From Bacteroidales bacterium (GTDB lineage: Bacteria; Bacteroidota; Bacteroidia; Bacteroidales; UBA932), in NCBI GenBank assembly GCA_017958765.1, contig JAGDBY010000095.1, positions 1 to 11,461 on the forward strand: a DNA stretch of 11,461 nucleotides. Reading direction: 5' to 3'. The translations under genes were made by a program, and so were the position numbers. Below the pieces are notes generated by a model. The model had not been told where the DNA came from. It worked only from the letters and a program-made list of their open reading frames with translations, and ran no database searches. Below are positions 1-7,174 of the stretch, one piece after another; within the stretch, counting starts at the first letter, position 1, and every line of letters starts with the position of its first letter.

Positions 1-731
1 CATTGTTTTAGGTATTTGTCGATTTTCTCAGGTGTCCCCAGGTCGAAGATTTTCACTCCCGGATAAACCGCAGCCTTGATTGTATGTTCTTTACATACAG
101 ATAGATAGAAGTCTATTATAGAGAATTTCTCCGGCCAGCTCTCCATCAGGGAGAATACTGCCGGCGATACGCACTGCACTCCGGAGAATGCCAGCAGGTG
201 ACACTTGGAGAGATCCAGCTCGCCGTAAGGGGTTTTGGTCTCGCCGGTAGAGACGTTAGTCCACCCTACCAGCTTCATATTCTCATCGAATATCAGGTAC
301 CTCTCAGTCCTTCTGTCGCTCACAAGGAGAGTTGCGACATAATTCTCTTCTAGAGCATTGCGGGCGGCATCCATAGCGAAACGGGAATAATCCAGATTGG
401 TGAAGATATCCACATTGTGTACCATAAACTGCTCATTTCCAAGCAGTCCTGCAGCCTTCTTGACAGCTCCTCCCGTCTCGAGAGGCCTCTCAAGCTCCTC
501 GCTCAGAGCAATATGGCTTCCGAAAAAGCCGTATCCTGCCAGATAGCCTTCTATCTTCTCGGCGAAGTGATGTACGTTGATCACAAAGTCCTTGAAGCCG
601 AAGTCTTTGAGCGTCGTGAGTTTGTGCTCGAGCATAGTCTCATCGCCCACGCGTACGAGAGCCTTGGGATTTGATCTGGTCAGATCCCCGAGTCTGGTGC
701 CGAGCCCCGCCGCCAAGATGAAAACCTTCAT
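1..731 (-). CDS. MurU-like sugar-1-phosphate nucleotidyltransferase (3' end cut by window edge)
   Basis: Nucleotidyltransferase of the Rossmann-like NTP_transferase family, probably transferring UMP to N-acetylmuramic acid 1-phosphate to give UDP-MurNAc in the cytoplasm. The nucleotide-binding signature LAAGLGTRLGDLT lies at residues 6-18, NPKALV (conserved Lys23) at 21-26, RPLETGGA at 82-89, and HNVDIFTNLDY, with the metal-binding aspartate Asp108, at 105-115. FDLGTPEKI sits near residue 229. As I recall Pseudomonas MurU, these match its EPLETGGG, NGDVWTDYDF and WVDVGT segments in order. One visible difference is Val107 where MurU has Gly before the aspartate. 243 codons are present and the family is about 225-250 residues long, so only a few residues should be missing at the left edge. 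The start ATG lies one base after the stop of the upstream kinase gene, in the order kinase then nucleotidyltransferase expected for an AmgK/MurU pair. Substrate is inferred: a related NDP-sugar pyrophosphorylase acting on GlcNAc-1-P or a hexose-1-P is the alternative. Confidence 0.82.
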   Translation of the reverse strand, partial: MKVFILAAGLGTRLGDLTRSNPKALVRVGDETMLEHKLTTLKDFGFKDFVINVHHFAEKIEGYLAGYGFFGSHIALSEELERPLETGGAVKKAAGLLGNEQFMVHNVDIFTNLDYSRFAMDAARNALEENYVATLLVSDRRTERYLIFDENMKLVGWTNVSTGETKTPYGELDLSKCHLLAFSGVQCVSPAVFSLMESWPEKFSIIDFYLSVCKEHTIKAAVYPGVKIFDLGTPEKIDKYLKQ

Positions 732-732
732 T

Positions 733-2151
733 CTACAACTCCTCCGTAATGCCGAGCGCTTTATGGCTCAGAATGACCCTCACGTCAAAACGCGACAGGA
801 TATGCTGAGCAAGCCTCTCCGCACAGTAAACCGAACGGTGACGCCCTCCGGTACATCCGAACGAGAACATAGCGTGGTCGAAACCGCGGCTTATAAAGTA
901 TGAAATATGCTTATCCACAATAGGATACAGTGTCTCCAAGAACTCAGTTATACCTCCGTCCTCCTCGAGGAACTCTATCACGGCGTTGTCCCGACCCGTC
1001 ATAGTCTTGAACCTCTCGTACCTCCCGGGATTCTCATAGGCGCGGCAGTCGAACACGAACCCGCCGCCGTTTCCGCTCAGATCTGGAGGAATCCCTTTCT
1101 TATAGGAGAAACTGTTCACCTCGACGGTGAGAGTGTCAGGGAGCGTAACCTCAACAGATGAAGAGAATACGGACCTGTGAGCGATCACCTCGCGCAGTAC
1201 CTCGGTCAGATAAGGATATTCTTCGAAAGGATTCTCCAGCAAGACCGAAAGATTGTCCAGCGCGAAAGGAATGGACTTTATAAAGTGAGGCTTCTTCTCA
1301 TAAAGGCCTCTGAAGCCGTAGGCTCCGAGAGTCTGCAGGCATCTGAAAAGGACAAAATGTCTCAGCGTGCTGCGGAACTCGTCCCTGTCAACGTCGGTAT
1401 ATTTCTGCAGAGAATCCAGATAGCACTCCACAAGCTCCCGCTTCACATTCTCCGGGAATGCGGCCCTGGCCTGCCATACAAAAGAGGCTACGTCATAGTG
1501 CACCGGGCCGTAGCGTCCGCCCTGAAAATCTATGAAGTAAGGCTCGTCGTCGGCCGACACTATCACGTTCCTGCTCTGGAAATCGCGGTACATAAAGCCC
1601 CATGTGTGAGCCCCTAACAGATTCGCTTTCAATGCATTGAAATCATTCTCAAGCCTTATCTCATCAAACTCAAGCCCCGTCAGCTTCAAAAAGCAGTACT
1701 TAAAGTAATGCAGGTCGAACTCAATGTTGTACCCGTCGAACTTACTCTGCGGATAGCAGAACGAGTAGTCGAAATCATCGCCGGTAGAGAATTGGAAATC
1801 CGCCAGAAGACAGACAGCTTTCTTCACAAGCTCCATATTGTCGAGATGTTCGAACAGAGAGTCGTACCCGAGATCCTTCTGCAGGTAGCAGAGCCTGTCG
1901 TCGCTGACACCGTAGATATTCGGGACCGGAAGCCCCATAGAATAGAAATAGCGGGCCAGCTGAATGAAGGCGTTATTCTCCGCAACTGACTGACCTTCAG
2001 TAAAAATAACTGAAGCGGGAACGGAAGAATCATCCCCGAGGGCCTCGTCTCTGAACACCCGGTAGTTACGGCGGTTGCTTCCGGACGAAGCAATAGCTTC
2101 AATCTCCCCGGGATCAACCCCGAACACTTCTCTGTAAAGCTCTTTCAACAT
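733..2151 (-). CDS. AmgK-like sugar kinase fused to a RapZ C-terminal domain
   Basis: Two-domain cytoplasmic protein of 472 residues. Residues 1 to about 320 are an aminoglycoside-phosphotransferase-type kinase. YRDFQSRN at 188-195 is the catalytic loop (Asp190, Asn195; the usual His is Tyr188), and FIDFQGGRYGPVHYD at 206-220 is the metal-binding loop (Asp208). The DFQ..GP..YD form is typical of AmgK, the anomeric MurNAc/GlcNAc kinase, rather than of antibiotic kinases. Residues about 345-472 match the C-terminal half of RapZ: SFSYKKGIPPD (347-357), FDCRAYENPG (367-376), MTGRD (384-388) and GCTGGRHRSVYCAERLA (432-448). The RapZ N-terminal P-loop ATPase half is absent, so the kinase appears to take its place. 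The E. coli RapZ C domain binds glucosamine-6-phosphate. The stop is followed after one base by the MurU-like gene, and the start lies one base after the permease stop. Inferred role: makes MurNAc-1-P or GlcNAc-1-P for its neighbour, with the RapZ domain sensing an amino-sugar phosphate. Both domain assignments are strong; substrate and sensing are not shown by sequence. Confidence 0.88.
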   Translation of the reverse strand: MLKELYREVFGVDPGEIEAIASSGSNRRNYRVFRDEALGDDSSVPASVIFTEGQSVAENNAFIQLARYFYSMGLPVPNIYGVSDDRLCYLQKDLGYDSLFEHLDNMELVKKAVCLLADFQFSTGDDFDYSFCYPQSKFDGYNIEFDLHYFKYCFLKLTGLEFDEIRLENDFNALKANLLGAHTWGFMYRDFQSRNVIVSADDEPYFIDFQGGRYGPVHYDVASFVWQARAAFPENVKRELVECYLDSLQKYTDVDRDEFRSTLRHFVLFRCLQTLGAYGFRGLYEKKPHFIKSIPFALDNLSVLLENPFEEYPYLTEVLREVIAHRSVFSSSVEVTLPDTLTVEVNSFSYKKGIPPDLSGNGGGFVFDCRAYENPGRYERFKTMTGRDNAVIEFLEEDGGITEFLETLYPIVDKHISYFISRGFDHAMFSFGCTGGRHRSVYCAERLAQHILSRFDVRVILSHKALGITEEL

Positions 2152-2152
2152 A

Positions 2153-3376
2153 TTATGCAGCTCTCATTGTCTTGTCTGGACTCACTTTAGCTATGAAAAC
2201 GGATGTCACCCTCAGGATTGTCATTATCACAAACAGCGAGAGGATGTCCGCCAGGAGTATGTAAACAAAGTTAATATCAATCGGGACGTATTTCACGAAA
2301 TAATTGTCCGGATTGAGGGTTATCACTTTGAAATATTTCTGGATGAGGCAGAGGGCCAGGGCGAACACGTTTCCTATTATCAGCCCTTTCCCCACTATGT
2401 TCAGGGAAACGTACTTGAAGATGTCGCCGACACCCTTGTTATCCATTCCGAGAGCCTTCAGCAGGCCGATTGTGGAGATCTTCTCGAAGAGAATGATAAG
2501 CAGGGTCGAAATCATATTGAATCCGGCCACTATCACCATCAGAATCAGCACTATAACCACGTTCATATCTAGCAGCGTGAGCCAGTCGAAGAGATTCGGG
2601 AAGATTCTCTTTATGGAAGTGGTGAACAGCCCCGGGTCGGCTTCGCTGCCGTGCTCGAATACGAACTCCTCCACAGCCCGGAATCCCGCGTCAATCGGAA
2701 CTCCGTCCCTCAGCGAGACTTCTATAGCCGACACCTCGTCGGGGTTCCAGCCGTTAATTCTCTGGACGTGACGGATGTCCGCAAGGAGCAGAGTCTTGTC
2801 GATATTCTCCAGCTGAGCATCGTAGATACCGCACACGTTGAAGCGGCGGACCTTCACCTCGTCGGAGATAAAATAGGCCGTGATGCTGCTCCCGAGCTCA
2901 TAGCCCATCACATCGGCCATCGTGGTGGAGATTACCACGTCGTTGGAGATACGGCCGCTGTAGACCGGCATCTCCCCCTCCACCAGCACCGACTGAAAGA
3001 ACGATCCGTCGTAGAGAGAATCGATACCTTTCAGATAGACGGCGTAGATATTCTCCTCGGTCTTCAGAAGACCTGCCGTGTATGCAACCGGCTGAATCTT
3101 ATCTACATACGGCTGACTGCCGAGCTCTTCGAGATAGGAGATGCTGTCGGTGAAAGGGTATTTGTCATTCATCACCGACTGCCCGGGCTGGACAAGCGCC
3201 AGCTCCCCCATAAACCCGGAGGCCTTGGTCTTGATCTCTCTCCTGAAACCGGCCACGACGGTCACCGCAATTATGATAACGGCAATGCTCAGGGCAACAC
3301 TTATTATACCTATAGTGCTCCCTTTGGCATTCTCTTCCGCCTTAAGCTTGCTCCCTATGAAACGGTCGACCTTCAT
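2153..3376 (-). CDS. LolC/LolE-type FtsX-family ABC permease
   Basis: Inner-membrane permease of 407 residues, the usual size for LolC/LolE, which with the ATPase LolD extract outer-membrane lipoproteins from the inner membrane. It shows the family layout: a short cytoplasmic N terminus (MKVDRFIGSKLK), a first membrane segment at about 21-44, a periplasmic MacB-like domain at about 45-265, and three membrane segments at about 272-297, 325-346 and 369-390. Between the second and third lies the coupling helix EKISTIGLLKALGM (298-311) expected to contact the ATPase. The C terminus SPDKTMRAA resembles the end of LolC/E proteins. No ATP-binding subunit is in the window, so LolD must be encoded elsewhere if this is a Lol permease. 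The gene starts 7 bases after the transglycosylase stop. A permease exporting another substrate is possible because the FtsX/MacB fold is shared. Confidence 0.85.
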   Translation of the reverse strand: MKVDRFIGSKLKAEENAKGSTIGIISVALSIAVIIIAVTVVAGFRREIKTKASGFMGELALVQPGQSVMNDKYPFTDSISYLEELGSQPYVDKIQPVAYTAGLLKTEENIYAVYLKGIDSLYDGSFFQSVLVEGEMPVYSGRISNDVVISTTMADVMGYELGSSITAYFISDEVKVRRFNVCGIYDAQLENIDKTLLLADIRHVQRINGWNPDEVSAIEVSLRDGVPIDAGFRAVEEFVFEHGSEADPGLFTTSIKRIFPNLFDWLTLLDMNVVIVLILMVIVAGFNMISTLLIILFEKISTIGLLKALGMDNKGVGDIFKYVSLNIVGKGLIIGNVFALALCLIQKYFKVITLNPDNYFVKYVPIDINFVYILLADILSLFVIMTILRVTSVFIAKVSPDKTMRAA

Positions 3377-3383
3377 TGAAAAG

Positions 3384-4394
3384 CTACTCTATAACTTTCT
3401 TATACTCACCGTATCTGTAGATTATGTCATCGACATAAGATACTGTCTGTTTTCCCAAAAAAGAAGGATTCTCATCGAAGGATGCGGCCACCGAGTCCCA
3501 TTGATTCGGGTCGTATCCATTCTCCATAGCGAATACGCGGCAGTCGCCTATCCTGGCCTCCCCTGCATTGTACGAGGCGAGGGCGAACTTTAAAACGTTC
3601 AGAGAATCAAGACCTTCATTCTTATACAGATTGTACAGGTAGTTGAAGTGGAGCGTCCCCGCCTTGATGTTCAGCTCCGGATTGTACAGGTCCTCGATCC
3701 CGTAACGGGCCGCAGTCGAAGGCTTGAGCTGCATCAGTCCCTGAGCGCTCTTCTCCGATACGGCTCCCAGATAGTACTGAGACTCCTGATATGTGATTGC
3801 AGCAATCAGAATCCAGTCCAGTCCCACGAAATTGCTGTATTTCTTGATAATGTCGTCGTACGGTGAGAGATATGTCACCGGAGTGTCGCTCGCGGCTATT
3901 CTCTCCAGCTTGTACGACCTGAAGAACCGCACGCACATTCTCTCGTAGATACGGCTCTTCTTGAACGAAGAGAGCCAGAAATTCACGTTGTTGACCAACT
4001 CCTTGTCCTGCTCGCCGAAGACCATCACCAGGTCGTTTCTCACCGGGATACTGGCGGTCACTTTGCCGGCGAGATTAGCCGGAATCTCCAGAGAATCAGT
4101 CACTATGATATCCACTCCGTCGCCCAGATTCTTCCAGGCGCCGTTGTCCGCAGCCAGAATTCTGACAGTCTTCCCAGTCTCATCTGCATAATTCTGCAGC
4201 AGTTCATAGCAGAATCCTGCCGCACGCCCCTGAGCCGACGTGATACGGCTGTCCACCAAAATGACGCAGTTAAGGCTGTCGGCATCAGATCTGAAAAAGA
4301 CGCTGCGCTCCCCTTCGTGTTTAGCAAGGATCAGACTCACGATGATAAAAACCACGATGAGAAGAGCGATTATGATGATCTTTTTCTTGTCCAT
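3384..4394 (-). CDS. Membrane-anchored MltF-like lytic transglycosylase
   Basis: Peptidoglycan lytic transglycosylase acting in the periplasm, cleaving the MurNAc-GlcNAc bond and leaving 1,6-anhydro-MurNAc ends. Numbered from the ATG at 4394 (336 residues). A lysine-rich start is followed by one membrane segment at about 5-24, with no clear cleavage site, so it is probably an anchor. Residues about 40-165 look like a shortened solute-binding-type domain as in MltF. The SLT domain is at about 180-300: catalytic Glu204 in ITYQESQ, AQGLMQL at 217-223, and ALASYNAGE at 271-279. A GTG at 4397 would add one residue and overlap the porin stop by one base. I prefer the ATG, two bases after that stop. 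The product type fits an operon that also encodes AmgK/MurU-like enzymes, although an anhydro-MurNAc kinase (AnmK) and a phosphatase would be needed in between and are not here. Confidence 0.88.
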   Translation of the reverse strand: MDKKKIIIIALLIVVFIIVSLILAKHEGERSVFFRSDADSLNCVILVDSRITSAQGRAAGFCYELLQNYADETGKTVRILAADNGAWKNLGDGVDIIVTDSLEIPANLAGKVTASIPVRNDLVMVFGEQDKELVNNVNFWLSSFKKSRIYERMCVRFFRSYKLERIAASDTPVTYLSPYDDIIKKYSNFVGLDWILIAAITYQESQYYLGAVSEKSAQGLMQLKPSTAARYGIEDLYNPELNIKAGTLHFNYLYNLYKNEGLDSLNVLKFALASYNAGEARIGDCRVFAMENGYDPNQWDSVAASFDENPSFLGKQTVSYVDDIIYRYGEYKKVIE

Positions 4395-4396
4395 CA

Positions 4397-6604
4397 CTAA
4401 TAGAACGGCCAGAATATACCGAATTTCAGAACCCTGTCAGTCATAATGTACCTGTTGGCTGAGAAGTAAGCCTTCTGCGGCCAACCGTAAGCCACATTCT
4501 CCAGCTTGACGAATATGCTGGCCTTCTTCCACTGCATATTCACGAAGAGGTCGATGTAAGGATTGGTCGATACCACCTCCCTGCTCTGATTGTAGAACAC
4601 TCCAAGGTCAGGGATGAATCCCGGGAACTTGAAAGGTGAGGTAATCAGGGCGTTAGCACCGATTTGCATAGTCATAACATCCTTGACCACAGGGAATTGG
4701 ATATAATATCTCAGATTAGCCGAAAGTTTCGGCAGAGGAAGTACGTCTTCATTGGAAGAGGTCTGGAACAGCAATCTGTTGTCAAAATGGAAATGCCAGA
4801 CTTTGAAATTCTTCTGCAAATAAGCACTGAACACCTGTACCGGAGCCTCAGCCTGACGGATCACCGTCAGAGAGTCGTAGTAGATCTTGTTGGAGAGGAC
4901 GGCGTAACCCACCGAAGCCTGCAGATCCCAGTGAGGGATGTCCAGAGAGACCTCAACTTTAGTCTCGTTGGACTTCGAGAACTCATTGTCCCACTGGTGG
5001 TGGTTGAAGTAGAGATACTGCTCGAAAGGATGAGGAGCCGTGGTGGCCGTCTCTGCATGGGCGGTCAGGTTGATACCGTCTTTAAACGGGAACACCGACA
5101 GTCTCAGATTAGCCTCCGCCCTGAGGTCCCCTGCATAGTGCCCCGAGAGGAAGTACTGCGCCCTGGCATCCCAATAGAAATACTTCTTGAACTTACCTTC
5201 CACTCCGCCGTATACATATGTATTATGGAGCCACTTGGTGTTCTTGACGGCCGGGTCAAACTCCGGTCTGAAAGCATAATAGCCGAGCAGCTGATACCCG
5301 ATTCCGGCGTTTATTGTGGAGAGAATGGCATCCTTGGAGAATGGCTGCAGATTTATAAACAGCTTATTCTCAAAGCGTTTCACTGATATAGAATCGTTGG
5401 AAGCCTTATTGCTTATAACATTTATATTCTGGTAGAATGCTCTCTCCGAAGCCTTTGTCAACTCGTCAGTGTAGAGTTTAGAATATGTAGAGAATTCTAT
5501 GCTGTGACCTATGTAAGCCACCGTTCCCTCTCCCACTCTTAGAGAATCCCGGTTCTTTCTGAAGAAGTTCATCGGGACGGTGAGACTGTGTGTGAGGAAC
5601 ACCGTACGGCGTTTGAGCTTGTTGTTGGCCTTCGAGAGATTGATCGGGACAACCTTCTTGTCGATGATGGTATCCCTAACCATCGAAATGTCGCTGACAC
5701 CTCCGTTCTCCTCACGGATAATAGTCTGGCCGAGGAAGCCGAAATGAACCTCATATCTGTCTCCCAGATAGTCCACACCCACATCCCAGTTCTTGTTGGC
5801 GCTGTTCTCGTTGGTGAGAATACCCGCGCCTCCGTACTTCTGATAGAGCAGCTTCACGTTCAGCTTAGGAGTCACATTCATTGTGGTCAGAACCCTTACG
5901 TTCTGATCCTCCTTAGTCCTGACTGAGAGCGGAGTACCGCTGTAAACCAACTCTGTATAAGGAGTTTTCACATTGTACATCACCGCCGTCTCAGGGGTGT
6001 ATGAATAAGCCAGATACGGCTCGAAGAACGGCGCCTCTTTCAGCTTCTCCCGCTTGAAGTAGTTGAAACTCATCGAAGGAGAGCCCGCCACACCGAGATG
6101 GATTGCATTGAGGTCCTTGCGGTAGATCTGAAGGTCGTTGAAGTGATAATTGTAGGTGGTGTCGTATTTCTGGAGGTTGATCTTGTTGGTGTTCTGACTG
6201 TGAGTCCACATCAGCAACCTGTTGTAATACAGCGAGTCAGGGATCAGATAAGTGTCCAGAATTCTCGGGGTGTTCTTGAAAATACTGTCCCGACGGTCCT
6301 TCTTGTTCTGCCTTACCGCCTTTCTGATATCCTTCTCATCCGGCAGGTCTGAGCCGAGCACCAGAATGTATTCTCTCTCCAGAGAGTCCATCAGGAACAG
6401 GGTGTATTCATCCAGCTCGAGCAGACTCATATACAGAGAATCGTCCAGCCACTCCTGGGAGATCCCCGGGTCGGTCTTGACGGTATCCTGAAGCATAAGA
6501 CTGTACACGCTCCTGCGCGCGAACGCATCCCCGCTCCCAAAAAGGGAGAAGGCCGCAAACAGCGCAACTGCGATAAAATATCTTATACTGCGGGAAACCT
6601 GCAT
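4397..6604 (-). CDS. Bacteroidetes putative porin (outer-membrane beta-barrel)
   Basis: A 735-residue protein with a clear signal peptide: basic start MQVSRSIRY, a hydrophobic core, and probable cleavage after Ala29 in DAFA. An N-terminal soluble part to about residue 130 is rich in Asp, Glu, Lys and Arg. The rest alternates polar and aromatic residues as in transmembrane beta strands, and the chain ends in FGIFWPFY, a terminal aromatic typical of barrels folded by BamA. Length and the IPDSLYYNRLLMW and YNYHFNDLQIY segments fit the Bacteroidetes 'putative porin' family (Porin_10 as I recall). No TonB box or plug domain is evident, so it is unlikely to be a SusC-type receptor. The ATG follows the pncA stop with no gap and the stop is two bases from the transglycosylase ATG, so it should be co-translated with both. 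Its cargo is unknown; uptake of a small nutrient is the simplest inference. Confidence 0.82.
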   Translation of the reverse strand: MQVSRSIRYFIAVALFAAFSLFGSGDAFARRSVYSLMLQDTVKTDPGISQEWLDDSLYMSLLELDEYTLFLMDSLEREYILVLGSDLPDEKDIRKAVRQNKKDRRDSIFKNTPRILDTYLIPDSLYYNRLLMWTHSQNTNKINLQKYDTTYNYHFNDLQIYRKDLNAIHLGVAGSPSMSFNYFKREKLKEAPFFEPYLAYSYTPETAVMYNVKTPYTELVYSGTPLSVRTKEDQNVRVLTTMNVTPKLNVKLLYQKYGGAGILTNENSANKNWDVGVDYLGDRYEVHFGFLGQTIIREENGGVSDISMVRDTIIDKKVVPINLSKANNKLKRRTVFLTHSLTVPMNFFRKNRDSLRVGEGTVAYIGHSIEFSTYSKLYTDELTKASERAFYQNINVISNKASNDSISVKRFENKLFINLQPFSKDAILSTINAGIGYQLLGYYAFRPEFDPAVKNTKWLHNTYVYGGVEGKFKKYFYWDARAQYFLSGHYAGDLRAEANLRLSVFPFKDGINLTAHAETATTAPHPFEQYLYFNHHQWDNEFSKSNETKVEVSLDIPHWDLQASVGYAVLSNKIYYDSLTVIRQAEAPVQVFSAYLQKNFKVWHFHFDNRLLFQTSSNEDVLPLPKLSANLRYYIQFPVVKDVMTMQIGANALITSPFKFPGFIPDLGVFYNQSREVVSTNPYIDLFVNMQWKKASIFVKLENVAYGWPQKAYFSANRYIMTDRVLKFGIFWPFY

Positions 6605-7174
6605 TTATACCAATTTAGCTCCGGAAGCCTCGAGCTCGCCCAAAGCATTCCTATGTCCGTTGTAATCTACAAAAGCCAGACCGTCCACAATCAGCTCCAC
6701 ATCGTGCTCTGCATTGATAAGGTCCTTGCAAGTATTCAACACGCAGAATTCGGTGGCGATACCGCATACATATACATCCTCCGGCAGCACGTCGTTCAGA
6801 CTCAGGCCGGCCGCATTGCGGGCCTCGAATCCTGAATACTGCTCCACGGCCGGGTCGGTCCCTTTGTAGAAGCAATTGCTCTCTGAAGGCCTCTGGGCCT
6901 CATTCTCAAGATTATAGAATGCCTCGTGGACAGCGCCGCCTCTTGTCCCCGCCACACAGTGCACAGGCCAGATACCGCCGTTCTTCTCGAAAGAACAGTG
7001 ATTCTCCGGATGGTGGTCTATCACATAGTAAACCTTCAGATTCTGATGGCTGTTGATGTACTGCACCATCATTGCGACGGCGTTGATTGCGTTACCGCAA
7101 GCCAGACTGCCGTCTATAAAGTCGTAAAGCATATCGACTACGACAAGAGCTTTATTGTTGTCCGCTGAGTTCAT
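6605..7174 (-). CDS. pncA: Nicotinamidase (isochorismatase-like hydrolase)
   Basis: Cytoplasmic hydrolase converting nicotinamide to nicotinate and ammonia, the first step of the deamidating NAD salvage route. At 189 residues it is close to the family's usual size of roughly 185-215. The catalytic triad is visible: Asp14 in VVDMLYDF, Lys104 in FYKG, and Cys144 in IATEFCVLNT preceded by the cis-peptide region VCGIAT. Metal ligands fit Asp53 and His55 in DHHPENH with His72 in WPVHCVAGT; His59 is a further candidate. These motifs separate nicotinamidase from other isochorismatase-like proteins. The only available ATG lies inside the end of pncB, giving a 23-base overlap, and the stop abuts the porin ATG. 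Its product is the substrate of the enzyme encoded just upstream, so the pair forms a two-step module. Confidence 0.93.
   Translation of the reverse strand: MNSADNNKALVVVDMLYDFIDGSLACGNAINAVAMMVQYINSHQNLKVYYVIDHHPENHCSFEKNGGIWPVHCVAGTRGGAVHEAFYNLENEAQRPSESNCFYKGTDPAVEQYSGFEARNAAGLSLNDVLPEDVYVCGIATEFCVLNTCKDLINAEHDVELIVDGLAFVDYNGHRNALGELEASGAKLV

Noticed and set aside
733..1120. Full-length RapZ with a frameshifted N terminus
   Set aside because: The reading frame is continuous and the upstream part is a complete kinase domain; no P-loop of RapZ type is present.
733..2151. Antibiotic (aminoglycoside) resistance kinase
   Set aside because: The fold is shared, but the DFQ..GP..YD loop, the RapZ fusion and the adjoining MurU-like gene point to sugar metabolism.
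2651..3379. 242-codon plus-strand open frame opposite the permease gene (similar long ones at 4664-5386 and 7650-8315)
   Set aside because: Each lies wholly antisense to a gene with clear family motifs, shows no recognisable domain and has no upstream signal; they follow from codon use on the coding strand.
4395..4397. GTG as start of the lytic transglycosylase
   Set aside because: It adds only one residue; the next codon is ATG, two bases after the porin stop, and is the more usual start.
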